From positions 620,001 through 684,000 of the forward strand of contig OZ241856.1 of the NCBI GenBank assembly GCA_965202845.1: 64,000 nt of DNA, given 5' to 3'. The notes below the pieces were generated by a model. It was not told the DNA's origin, ran no database searches, and saw only the letters and a list, made by a program, of their open reading frames with translations. Both the position numbers and the translations under genes were made by a program. Every line of letters begins with the position of its first letter. Within the stretch, counting starts at the first letter, position 1. Positions 25,484 to 33,163 of the stretch are shown in pieces. Source of the stretch: CBDATA01 sp965202845. GTDB taxonomy: Bacteria > Acidobacteriota > Vicinamibacteria > Marinacidobacterales > Marinacidobacteraceae.

Positions 25484-26895
25484 CGGGAACGTTCCGAATC
25501 CCCGATTGTACGCCCGCGCCGGCGGCGCTCCTCGAGCTGCACGCGGATCGGCGCGCCCCGGAAGCCGAACTCCTTGCGCATCCGGGCGGTCAGGTACGCG
25601 GACCAGCTCGCCGGCAGGTCCGCCGGCCGTCGGTTCAGAAACACGCGGAACCGGGGCGGAAAGACGCCCGACTGGTAGCCGTAGAGCACCTTCACCGGTT
25701 TGCCCGAACCGGAGAGCGGGGCGAAGCGCCGGGTGGTCTCGACCAGAAACCGGTTCAGCTCCGGCGTGGGCACCCGCCGCCCCAGCCGGTCCCGGAGCGC
25801 GAACACCGCCTTCCAGATCGGGTCGATGCCGATCCCGGCGAGCGCCGAAATGCGCAGCGTCGGCGGATCGTGCAGGTGGCGAAGGCGCGCCCCCACCTCC
25901 TGGCGCAGACGCCGCCAGCGGGCTTCGCGCTCCTCCACCTGATCCCAGCGGTTCAGCAGCACCGCCACCCCGCATCCGGCGGCGAACGCCAATCGGGCGA
26001 TTCCGGCGTCGAGCGCCGTGGGGCCTTCCCGCGCGTCGGCGACCAAAAGCGCGGCCTGGGCGCGCTCCAGGGCGCGGCCGCCCAGGCGCATCGCCACCCG
26101 GTCCGCCTCCTCGATGGCTCCGTGATTCCGGCCGCGGGACCCTCGGCGGATCCCGGCGGTGTCCACCAGCAGAATCTCCTGCCCGTGCGCCGTCAGCCGC
26201 TCGTCCACCGGATCGCGGGTGGTTCCGGCCACCGGGGACACCAGCGCCCGGTCGAAGCCCAGCAGCCGGTTCAGCAGGGTGGACTTGCCGACGTTGGGGC
26301 GGCCGACGATCGCCACCCGGAACGCGGGCGCCGCATCGGCGGGCGCCGCCGCCTCCGGCGCCCCCGGCGTCTCCCGCAGCATCCCGACGATCCGGTCCAG
26401 CAGATCGCCGATCCCGATCCCGTGCTCCGCCGAGATCGGCATCGGCTCCCCGAGTCCGAATTCGTGGAACTCGGCGCTCGCCGACTCGAACCGCCCCTCC
26501 GCCTTGTTGACGACCAGCACGACCCGGGGGCGCTCCGGATCGGGACGCCTGCGGAGGTTCTCGGCGAGCAGCCCGTCGGCGTGGGTGCATCCGTCGCGGG
26601 CGTCCACCAGAAACGCCACGACGTCGCTGCGCGCGGCGGTGCGTTCGGCGAGCTCCCGGATCTCCGCCGCGAAGGGACCGGCGTCGGGCGCTCCGGCGCC
26701 GCCGGTGTCCTGGAGGTCGAAGGAGACGCCGCCCCACTCCACCGACTCCAGCCGGCCATCGCGGGTGGAGCCGGGACGGGAGTGGACCAGCGCCGGCCGC
26801 CCTCCCAGGATGCGGTTGAAGAGGGTCGACTTGCCCACGTTGGGGCGTCCCAGCAGGGTGACCAGCCGTTTCCCAGCGGCGGGCCCCTGGTTCAA
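25480..26895 (-). CDS. der: Ribosome-associated GTPase Der (EngA)
   Basis: This is a 471-residue protein with two tandem GTPase domains. The first has LLGRPNVGKSTLFNRI, DTGGAG and NKAEG; the second has AIVGRPNVGKSTLLNRLLG, DTAGIRR and LNRWDQ. A C-terminal KH-like domain follows (LYGYQSGVFPPRFRVFLN). Der acts in assembly of the 50S ribosomal subunit. The NKxD of the first domain reads NKAE, a mild deviation. TTG 26895 is preferred because it overlaps the HU/IHF gene stop as TTGA and gives a normal N-terminus just before the first P-loop. Confidence 0.93.
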   Translation of the reverse strand: MNQGPAAGKRLVTLLGRPNVGKSTLFNRILGGRPALVHSRPGSTRDGRLESVEWGGVSFDLQDTGGAGAPDAGPFAAEIRELAERTAARSDVVAFLVDARDGCTHADGLLAENLRRRPDPERPRVVLVVNKAEGRFESASAEFHEFGLGEPMPISAEHGIGIGDLLDRIVGMLRETPGAPEAAAPADAAPAFRVAIVGRPNVGKSTLLNRLLGFDRALVSPVAGTTRDPVDERLTAHGQEILLVDTAGIRRGSRGRNHGAIEEADRVAMRLGGRALERAQAALLVADAREGPTALDAGIARLAFAAGCGVAVLLNRWDQVEEREARWRRLRQEVGARLRHLHDPPTLRISALAGIGIDPIWKAVFALRDRLGRRVPTPELNRFLVETTRRFAPLSGSGKPVKVLYGYQSGVFPPRFRVFLNRRPADLPASWSAYLTARMRKEFGFRGAPIRVQLEERRRRGRTIGDSERSR

Positions 26896-27182
26896 TCGGA
26901 GAGGTCCCTGCCGCCGCGGAACCGGATCACCTGGCCGGGAGGAATCGCCATCGCCTGATTGGTGCGCGGGTTCCGGGCGATTCCGGTCCGGCGCGGCCGG
27001 ACCGCAAAGACCCCGAACCGGCGGATCTCCACCCGGTCGCCGGCCGCCAGGGCGTCGGCGAGTCCGGCGAAGACCGCCTCCACCGCCAGTTTCACCTGGT
27101 CCCGGTCGGGAGGCGAACGAGTCGCGTTCTCCGAACGGCGCGTGGCGGCGATACACCGCTGAACGAGATCTGACTTGACCAT
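26892..27182 (-). CDS. HU/IHF family DNA-binding protein
   Basis: This is a 96-residue histone-like protein. It has an N-terminal helical dimerisation region, then GDRVEIRRFGVFAVRPRRTGIARNPRTNQ, whose RNPRT beta-arm has the conserved proline that intercalates into DNA. The MVKSDLVQR start resembles the IHF-beta side. It bends and compacts DNA. It is the first gene of an operon with der and merR and diverges from coaBC. Confidence 0.9.
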   Translation of the reverse strand: MVKSDLVQRCIAATRRSENATRSPPDRDQVKLAVEAVFAGLADALAAGDRVEIRRFGVFAVRPRRTGIARNPRTNQAMAIPPGQVIRFRGGRDLSD

Positions 27183-27242
27183 GATCGCGAACCCGAAGCC
27201 GGAAGGCGGCCCCCGCCGCTGCGCGCGGGGAGACCGGAGGGA

Positions 27243-27248
27243 GATAAT
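27243..27248 (+). promoter_or_regulatory. -10-like GATAAT upstream of coaBC
   Basis: GATAAT lies 33 nt before the coaBC ATG in the 99-bp gap from the divergent HU/IHF gene. A -35 hexamer is not evident, so support is weak. Confidence 0.35.
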
Positions 27249-27281
27249 CCACCCATCTGGAGAGACCCCAGGACAGGCTTC

Positions 27282-28520
27282 ATGAACCGGGCAACCATAC
27301 CGCACGAACCGGAACCGCTGGTGGCGCTTGGGGTGACCGGGTGCATCGGGGCCTACAAGACCCCCGATCTGGTGCGGAAACTCCGTCGCCGCGGCCTGCG
27401 CGTCCAGGTGATCCTGACCCGGGCGGCGCGCGAGTTCGTGTCCCCGCTGGCGCTCGCCACCGTCTCCGGGGCGCCGGTCCTGGAGCGCCTGTTCTCCCCG
27501 GAGCGCCCCGAAGACGAAGGCGCCATCCGGCACATCTCGCTGACCTCGGAGGCCGCCGCCTTCCTGGTGGCCCCGGCCACCGCCCACGTCATCGCGCGGA
27601 TGGCGCTCGGCATCGCCGACGACTTCCTCACCACCTTCCACCTGGCGATCCGGGCGCCCATCCTGGTGGCCCCGGCGATGAACACCAACATGCTGGAGCA
27701 CCCGGCGACCCAGGGGCACCTCGCGACCCTGCGGCGCCGCGGCGCGCGGATCCTCGATCCGGGCGCCGGGGAGCTCGCGTGCGGCTGGTTCGGCCCCGGG
27801 CGGCTCGCCCCCCTGGACGACATCGTGCAGGCGGTCGAGGAGGCGGTCGAGGAGGCGGTGGCCGGCGATCCCAAGGACCTTGCGGGCCGCCGCGTGGTGG
27901 TGGCCGCCGGTCCCACCCGGGAGCCGCTCGATCCGGTGCGCTACCTGGGCAACCGGTCGTCGGGAAAGATGGGGTTCGCCCTCGCCCGGCGGGCGGCGGC
28001 GCGCGGCGCCGAAGTCGTCCTGGTGCTCGGTCCGGTGGAGGCCGAACCGCCGCCCGGATGCGAGGTGGTGCGGGTGGAGAGCGCCCAGGCGATGCGGGAG
28101 GCGGTGCTCCGGCGCCGGGACGCCGACGCGGTGGTCATGGCCGCCGCCGTCGCCGACTTCCGCCCGGCGCCGGAAGCGCCGGAGAAGATCAAGCGGGGCG
28201 ACCGGGAGACGCTGCGGCTGGAGCTGAAGCGGAATCCGGACATCCTCGCCGAGCTCGGCGCCGACCGCTCCGGCGGCCCCCGGGTCCTCGTTGGATTCGC
28301 CGCCGAAACCGGCGACCCGGCGCCGGAAGCGCTGCGCAAGCTCGATGCGAAGGGAGCGGACCTGATCGTGGGAAACCGGGTAGGGCGCCAGGTCGGGTTC
28401 GCCGCCGACCGGATCGAGGCGGCGCTGGCGGAGGCCGGCTCCGTCCACCGGCTGGGGGAGATCGACAAGCGGGAGCTGGCGGACGCGCTCTGGACCGCGG
28501 TGGCGCGGCGGCTCGCCTGA
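27282..28520 (+). CDS. coaBC: Bifunctional phosphopantothenoylcysteine decarboxylase / phosphopantothenate-cysteine ligase
   Basis: This is a 412-residue protein. The N-terminal flavodoxin-like CoaC half begins ALGVTGCIGAYK and carries PAMNTNM and ACGWFGPGRL, the motifs for flavin, substrate and active-site Cys. The CoaB half begins near residue 205 with VVVAAGPTREPLDPVRYLGN, then SSGKMGFALA and a KIKR motif for the phosphopantothenate site. It makes 4'-phosphopantetheine from 4'-phosphopantothenate and cysteine on the way to coenzyme A. The first His of the usual ACGxxGxGR environment is not obvious, but length and motifs are normal. It leads a plus-strand run with udg and priA. Confidence 0.94.
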   Translation: MNRATIPHEPEPLVALGVTGCIGAYKTPDLVRKLRRRGLRVQVILTRAAREFVSPLALATVSGAPVLERLFSPERPEDEGAIRHISLTSEAAAFLVAPATAHVIARMALGIADDFLTTFHLAIRAPILVAPAMNTNMLEHPATQGHLATLRRRGARILDPGAGELACGWFGPGRLAPLDDIVQAVEEAVEEAVAGDPKDLAGRRVVVAAGPTREPLDPVRYLGNRSSGKMGFALARRAAARGAEVVLVLGPVEAEPPPGCEVVRVESAQAMREAVLRRRDADAVVMAAAVADFRPAPEAPEKIKRGDRETLRLELKRNPDILAELGADRSGGPRVLVGFAAETGDPAPEALRKLDAKGADLIVGNRVGRQVGFAADRIEAALAEAGSVHRLGEIDKRELADALWTAVARRLA

Positions 28521-28524
28521 AGCC

Positions 28525-29163
28525 ATGGACCTCCGGGAGCAGACGCTCGGCCGGCTTCGGCTGCTGCGCGACCTCACCGATTTCGTGGGCGACGGCGAGA
28601 CGCTGCCCGCGATCCGGTTCGACCTCGGCGACTGCGTGCGCTGCCCGCTGGCGGCGGGGCGGCGCCATCTGGTGTTCGGGGTCGGCGACCCCGGCGCCAA
28701 CCTGATGTTCGTGGGCGAGGGGCCGGGGGCCGAAGAGGACAGGCAGGGGCGCCCCTTCGTCGGCCCCGCTGGCAAGGAGCTGAACCGGCTGCTGCGGGAC
28801 GCCCTGGGGATGGCGCGCAGTCAGGTCTACATCGCCAACGTGGTCAAGTGTCGGCCCGAGGGCAACCGCAACCCGACTGCGGAGGAAGTGGCGGCCTGCC
28901 TGCCCTTCCTGAAGCGCCAGATCGCCTCGGTGCGCCCGAAGGCGCTGATCGCGCTCGGCAAGGTCGCGCTCCAGGCGCTGCTCCCCGGAGCGGGGGGGAT
29001 GGGGGCGATGCGGGGCCAAACGCTCAATTTCGAGGGCGTCCCGCTGATCCCCACCTTCCACCCGGCGTTCCTGCTGCGGCTCTCGGGCGAGGAGGAGAAA
29101 CGCCGCCGGGGGCAGGTTCTCGCCGACTTCGCCGCGGCGCGGCGCTTCATCGGCGGGAGATAA
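28525..29163 (+). CDS. Family 4 (iron-sulfur) uracil-DNA glycosylase
   Basis: This is a 212-residue glycosylase. Likely iron-sulfur ligands are CVRC near residue 37, a Cys in VVKCRP, and a Cys in VAACLPFLK. The active-site motif is GEGPGAEEDRQGRPFVGPAGK, and the second is TFHPAFLL. It removes uracil from DNA after cytosine deamination. The ATG at 28525 lies 4 nt after the coaBC stop, so it belongs to that operon. Confidence 0.92.
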   Translation: MDLREQTLGRLRLLRDLTDFVGDGETLPAIRFDLGDCVRCPLAAGRRHLVFGVGDPGANLMFVGEGPGAEEDRQGRPFVGPAGKELNRLLRDALGMARSQVYIANVVKCRPEGNRNPTAEEVAACLPFLKRQIASVRPKALIALGKVALQALLPGAGGMGAMRGQTLNFEGVPLIPTFHPAFLLRLSGEEEKRRRGQVLADFAAARRFIGGR

Positions 29164-29175
29164 CGGCCTCCGCGA

Positions 29176-31377
29176 GTGTCGCATCTGGTCTCGGTGGCGG
29201 CGCCGAGGCCGCTCTTCCGCGAATTCCGCTACCGGGCTTCCGAGGCGCTGCCGCCGGGGAGCCGGGTGGTGGTTCCCCTGGGGCGCCGGGAAATCGTCGG
29301 CGTGGTGACCGGCGCCGATCCGGGCCCGCCCGGCCCGGGCGACAAGGACGTGCTGCGGCGGCTTCCCGACCCGGCGCCGGCGGTCCCGAAGGATTTGCTG
29401 GAGCTCGCCCGGCGGATCGCCGATCGGACCGTGTGCCCGATCGGCCTGGCGCTCAAGGCGATGACCCCGCCGGGCGGCCCCGCCGGGCGCGTCGTGCAGT
29501 GCGCGCGGATCACCGCCGAGGGCTCCCATCGGCTGGGGCAACCGGACCAGGGGGCGACGCCCCGGCTCGGCGCCGACGACCGGCGGATTTTGAGCCTGCT
29601 CGCCGTGTCGCGCGGGGACACCGGAGTGCCGCTGGTCCGGCTCCGCCGGGAGCTGGAGCTTTCCCCGACCCGATCCTTCCGACGCCTGGGGCGGGAGGGC
29701 TTGCTGACCATCTTCGAAGCCCGGCCCGAACCGGATCCCGAACCGGCGGCGCCCGCGCCTGCCCCGGCGCGGAACCGGCGGCAGCAGGAGGCCGCCGACC
29801 GGATCGGGGAAGCGCTCGAAGCGCGGCGTTTCGGGGCGTTCCTGCTCGAGGGCGTGACCGGGAGCGGGAAGACCGAGGTGTACCTGGCCGCGATCGCCAA
29901 GGCGCGGTCGCAAGGACGCGGCGCCCTGCTGCTCGCGCCCGAAATCGCGCTGGCGATGCGGATGGCGCCGCTGCTGCGCGCCCGCTTCGGGGACGATGTG
30001 GCGGTGCTCCACAGCGGGCTGACGACGGCGGAGCGGCGGGACGCCTTCTGGCGGGTGCGGCTCGGCAGGGCGCCGGTGGCGCTGGGAGCGCGCTCGGCGG
30101 CGCTGGCGCCGATCCCGGACCTGGGGCTGGTGGTCGTGGACGAGGAGCACGACGGCGCCTACCGGCAGGAGGAGGCGCCCCGCTACCACGCGCGGCAGGT
30201 GGCGTGGATGCGCGCCCGCGCCGGAAACGGCGTGCTGGTGCTGGGGTCGGCCACTCCGTCCCTCGAGACCGCGCGCGCCGCCGCCGCCGGTCGGATCGTC
30301 CGGCTGCATCTGCCGGAACGGGTCGCCGGGCGCCCCCTCCCCCGGGTGGAGCTTTTGGACATGCGCCCGGCGCTTCGGGAGCGCCTGCGCGGCGGCGGGC
30401 GCGGCCCGCTCATTCTCGCGCCGCCGCTGGTTCAGGCCCTTCGGGAGACGGCGGCCGCCGGGGACCAGGCGATGGTGCTGCTGAACCGGCGCGGGTACGG
30501 GGGAAGGCTGGTCTGCCTGCGTTGCGGGCGGGTTCTGGAGTGCGCCCGATGCGGGCTGGCGCTGACGCTCCACCGCCGGGGGCATCTGGCGCTCTGCCAC
30601 GGGTGCGGGTTCGGCGAACCCACCCCGCAGTCCTGCGGATTCTGCGAGGGCGACGTCCTCCGGTCGGAGGGATTCGGGACCGAACGGATCCAGGAGGAGC
30701 TCGTCCGGCTGCTGCCGGGAGTTCCGGTCGGGCGTTTCGACCGGGACGCGACCCGAACCCGGGGGAGCCACCAGGACATCCTGGGCGGATTCCGGGACGG
30801 GCGGATCCGCGTGCTCGCCGGCACCCAGATGCTCGCCAAGGGGCATGACTTTCCCGCGGTGACCCTGGTGGGGGTGGTTGCGGCGGACGCCGGGCTGGGA
30901 ACCCCCGACTTCCGGGCGGCGGAGCGCACCTTCCAGCTGCTGACCCAGGTCGCCGGGCGGGCCGGGCGCGGCGACCGCCCCGGCCGGGTCCTCATCCAGG
31001 CCGCGAACCCGGAGCACTACGCGGTGGCGGCGGCTGCGGCCCAGGATGTCAGGCGTTTCCAGGAGGAGGAGACCCGGATGCGCCGGCGGTTCCGCTATCC
31101 GCCGTTCGTGCGCCTGTTCGGGCTGACCGTCGCCCACCCCAAGCGGGAGCAGGCGGCGAAGCGGATCGGCGCGCTCCAGCAGGTGCTGGAGGAGCGGCCG
31201 GAGGGCGGGGAGGTCATCGGCCCGGCCATCGCTCCCGGCGACCAGGTGGGGGGACTCTCGCGCTTCCGGCTCCTGATCAAGGCGGAACCGGGCGCGGTCC
31301 CGGCGCTCCGGCGCCGGATTCGCGGCTTTCTCGACGTGCCGGAGCTGGCGGGCCGGCTCACCTTCGAGGAGTTGTAG
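29176..31377 (+). CDS. priA: Primosomal protein N' (replication restart helicase)
   Basis: This is a 733-residue DEXH helicase. An N-terminal DNA-binding domain is followed by Walker A EGVTGSGKTEVYL (about residue 229), VVVDEEHDGAYRQ, LGSATPSLE, and the paired zinc-binding Cys cluster (CLRCG, CARCG, CHGCG, CGFCEG, about residues 450-495). Then come LAGTQMLAKGHDFP and QVAGRAGRGD. PriA reloads the replisome at stalled forks. The start is GTG 29176, 12 nt after the glycosylase gene. Its 3' end overlaps the convergent miaA by 20 nt. Confidence 0.95.
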   Translation: MSHLVSVAAPRPLFREFRYRASEALPPGSRVVVPLGRREIVGVVTGADPGPPGPGDKDVLRRLPDPAPAVPKDLLELARRIADRTVCPIGLALKAMTPPGGPAGRVVQCARITAEGSHRLGQPDQGATPRLGADDRRILSLLAVSRGDTGVPLVRLRRELELSPTRSFRRLGREGLLTIFEARPEPDPEPAAPAPAPARNRRQQEAADRIGEALEARRFGAFLLEGVTGSGKTEVYLAAIAKARSQGRGALLLAPEIALAMRMAPLLRARFGDDVAVLHSGLTTAERRDAFWRVRLGRAPVALGARSAALAPIPDLGLVVVDEEHDGAYRQEEAPRYHARQVAWMRARAGNGVLVLGSATPSLETARAAAAGRIVRLHLPERVAGRPLPRVELLDMRPALRERLRGGGRGPLILAPPLVQALRETAAAGDQAMVLLNRRGYGGRLVCLRCGRVLECARCGLALTLHRRGHLALCHGCGFGEPTPQSCGFCEGDVLRSEGFGTERIQEELVRLLPGVPVGRFDRDATRTRGSHQDILGGFRDGRIRVLAGTQMLAKGHDFPAVTLVGVVAADAGLGTPDFRAAERTFQLLTQVAGRAGRGDRPGRVLIQAANPEHYAVAAAAAQDVRRFQEEETRMRRRFRYPPFVRLFGLTVAHPKREQAAKRIGALQQVLEERPEGGEVIGPAIAPGDQVGGLSRFRLLIKAEPGAVPALRRRIRGFLDVPELAGRLTFEEL

Positions 31378-32305
31378 CGAGGAACTGGTCCAGGATGGCG
31401 CCCTCGACGTCCCCGGCGCGTCCGGGGTGCCGGAGGATGTCCGGCTCGGCCCGGAACCATGTCCGCTGCCGCTTCGCGTAGCGGCGGGTGGCGGCGACGA
31501 TCGCCGGTTCGGGGTCCGGCAGACCGGCGACGATCTCGCGGTATCCGATCGCGTTGCGGGCGCGCCAGCGGGCGCCGTGCCGCCTTTCGAGCTCTCCGGT
31601 CTCCCGCTCCAGCCCCGACTGGAGCATCCGCCGGACGCGGGCGGCGATGCGGAGCCCATCGTCCTCGCGCGGCGGGTCCAGCCAGGCGACCGCCCAGCGC
31701 GCGCCGGGCAGCGGCGGGCGGCTGCCCTTCTGGAGCCGGCTGATCGGCGCTCCCGCGAGCAGGGCCACCTCCAGCGCCCGCGCCCGCCGCACGATGTCCT
31801 TCGGATGCACGCGGGCATGGGCCGCCGGATCGAGGCGGGCGAGGAGCCGGGAGAGCCAGAGCGCGCCCCTGGGGCGGGCGAACAGGCGCTTCAGCCGCTG
31901 GCGCATCGCCGGCGAGCGCGGCGTCGGGTCCGGGAAGATGCCGTTTCGCAGGGCGCGAAAGTAGAGACCGCTCCCCCCGACTACCAGCGGGACGGCGCCC
32001 CGCGCCCGGATCTCCCGGATGGCGGCGGCGGCAAGCTCGGCGTACCGCCCGGCGGTGCACGGGTCCTCCGGATCCAGGACGTCCAGCAGGTGGTGGGGAA
32101 CCCCGCCGCGCTCGGAAGGCGGGAGCTTGCCGGAGCCGATGTCGAGTCCGCGGTACACCTGCACCGCATCGCAGGAGACGATCTCCAGCGGATGCGGGAA
32201 GCGCCGGGCCAGCCGCACCGCGAGCTCCGACTTGCCGGAGGCGGTGGGCCCCACCAGCGCGAGCACGGTCGGCGGGCCGGGCGACGGCGTATCCGGCTGC
32301 ATCAT
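31358..32305 (-). CDS. miaA: tRNA dimethylallyltransferase
   Basis: This is a 315-residue protein. It has the P-loop ALVGPTASGKSELAVRLA, then EIVSCDAVQVYRGLDIGSGK with the catalytic Asp, HHLLDVLDPED, and VGGSGLYFRAL. C-terminal motifs are NAIGYREIV and RRYAKRQRTWFR. MiaA adds the dimethylallyl group to A37 of tRNAs that read UNN codons. It is convergent with priA and follows the two small paralogous genes (12-bp gap). Confidence 0.94.
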   Translation of the reverse strand: MMQPDTPSPGPPTVLALVGPTASGKSELAVRLARRFPHPLEIVSCDAVQVYRGLDIGSGKLPPSERGGVPHHLLDVLDPEDPCTAGRYAELAAAAIREIRARGAVPLVVGGSGLYFRALRNGIFPDPTPRSPAMRQRLKRLFARPRGALWLSRLLARLDPAAHARVHPKDIVRRARALEVALLAGAPISRLQKGSRPPLPGARWAVAWLDPPREDDGLRIAARVRRMLQSGLERETGELERRHGARWRARNAIGYREIVAGLPDPEPAIVAATRRYAKRQRTWFRAEPDILRHPGRAGDVEGAILDQFLATTPRR

Positions 32306-32316
32306 CCATGCCGAAT

Positions 32317-32727
32317 CTACTTGATGGCGGACAGTTCGCGAAGTTGCTCTCTCACGAAGTCATCGGGGATTTCCGAGGAGGACGCATACGCAAAGCCGCG
32401 ACTTCTGTTCCGAATGTGCGCGTAGCACGATCCCCGTCCGTCGCTGTCAATCTCAATGACCACACCTGCGGGAGCATGGCGAGCCTTGAAGCTCAGGACG
32501 ATCCTGCCCCGCGCCGGATATACGGTGGGCGCCTCCGGCAGTGAATCGAGGGACTCAAGGATGCGGACGGCCTCCGCACGCGCTTTCGCCGAGATCGGCG
32601 GGAGGCCATCCTCTTCAATTTCATCGTCCATCCCGGCCAACTCCGCCAGCCAGTCCGGCGTTGGCCTGGGGCGATCCTCCACCGGAGCCCTTTTGGCGGG
32701 GAAAGTTCCAGCGGATTTGGTTTTCAC
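32317..32727 (-). CDS. Small protein of unknown function, tandem paralogue 1
   Basis: This 136-residue protein shares its C-terminal two thirds with the next gene upstream: ELAGMDDEIEEDGLPPIS, an acidic middle, GVVIEIDSDGRGSCYAHI, and YASSSEIPDDFVREQLREL at the end. I do not recognise the family. The N-terminal 20 residues are basic and unlike the paralogue. It starts at GTG 32727 overlapping the previous stop (GTGA). Location beside the defence operon suggests a linked role, not shown by sequence. Confidence 0.65.
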   Translation of the reverse strand: MKTKSAGTFPAKRAPVEDRPRPTPDWLAELAGMDDEIEEDGLPPISAKARAEAVRILESLDSLPEAPTVYPARGRIVLSFKARHAPAGVVIEIDSDGRGSCYAHIRNRSRGFAYASSSEIPDDFVREQLRELSAIK

Positions 32728-33125
32728 CGCTCCTCCGCATCGACGGCGGCCAGTTCCCGCAGCCGCTCCCGCACGAAGTCATCCGGGATTTCGGAGGAGG
32801 ACGCATACAACTTGCTCCGATTCCTCCCGCCGATGTGCGCGAAGCACGCGCCCCGACCGTCATCGCCAATTTCCAGGACAACGCTGGCCGGAGCGCCGGG
32901 CGCCTTGAAATGCAGCATGATCCCGTCTGGCGCCGGATATACGACAGACGCCGCCGGATGCGGATGGACGGCCCGCAAAATCCGGGCGGCCTCCGCCCGC
33001 GTCGCCTCCGGGATCGGTGGAAGGCCATCCGCCTCAATGTCCTCATCAATTCCGGCCAACTCGGCCAGAGCGTCGGCCAGCCAGTCCTGTCCCCGCATCG
33101 GCTGAGCGTACCACGAATCCTCCAT
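32724..33125 (-). CDS. Small protein of unknown function, tandem paralogue 2
   Basis: This 133-residue protein is paralogous to the following gene. They share the DWLA...ELAGIDEDIEADGLPPI opening, VVLEIGDDGRGACFAHI, and the near-identical YASSSEIPDDFVRERLREL C-terminus. No domain is recognised. The start is uncertain: ATG 33125 lies against the divergent promoter of the helicase, and ATG 33098 is an alternative. It heads a two-gene unit that diverges from the defence operon with only 38 bp between the starts. Confidence 0.62.
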   Translation of the reverse strand: MEDSWYAQPMRGQDWLADALAELAGIDEDIEADGLPPIPEATRAEAARILRAVHPHPAASVVYPAPDGIMLHFKAPGAPASVVLEIGDDGRGACFAHIGGRNRSKLYASSSEIPDDFVRERLRELAAVDAEER

Positions 33126-33155
33126 TTGCAAACGCGCTACCGCATATGCTATAGT
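33126..33155 (+). promoter_or_regulatory. Promoter of the defence operon with embedded palindrome
   Basis: A -35-like TTGCAA (33126-33131) and a -10-like TATAGT (33150-33155) are 18 bp apart. The helicase ATG at 33164 starts 9 nt after the -10, so the mRNA would have almost no leader. The exact palindrome GCATATGC (33142-33149) abuts the -10 and could bind the XRE domain fused to the helicase, or another repressor. Confidence 0.6.
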
Positions 33156-33163
33156 ACTCCCCA

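Noticed and set aside
28189..31818. Long minus-strand frame across udg and priA
   Set aside because: Low-complexity antisense of three well-supported genes with no recognisable motif.
33142..33149. NdeI-like palindrome GCATATGC taken as evidence of a restriction site linked to the methyltransferase
   Set aside because: A single short palindrome cannot indicate specificity; it is kept only as a candidate operator because of its promoter position.
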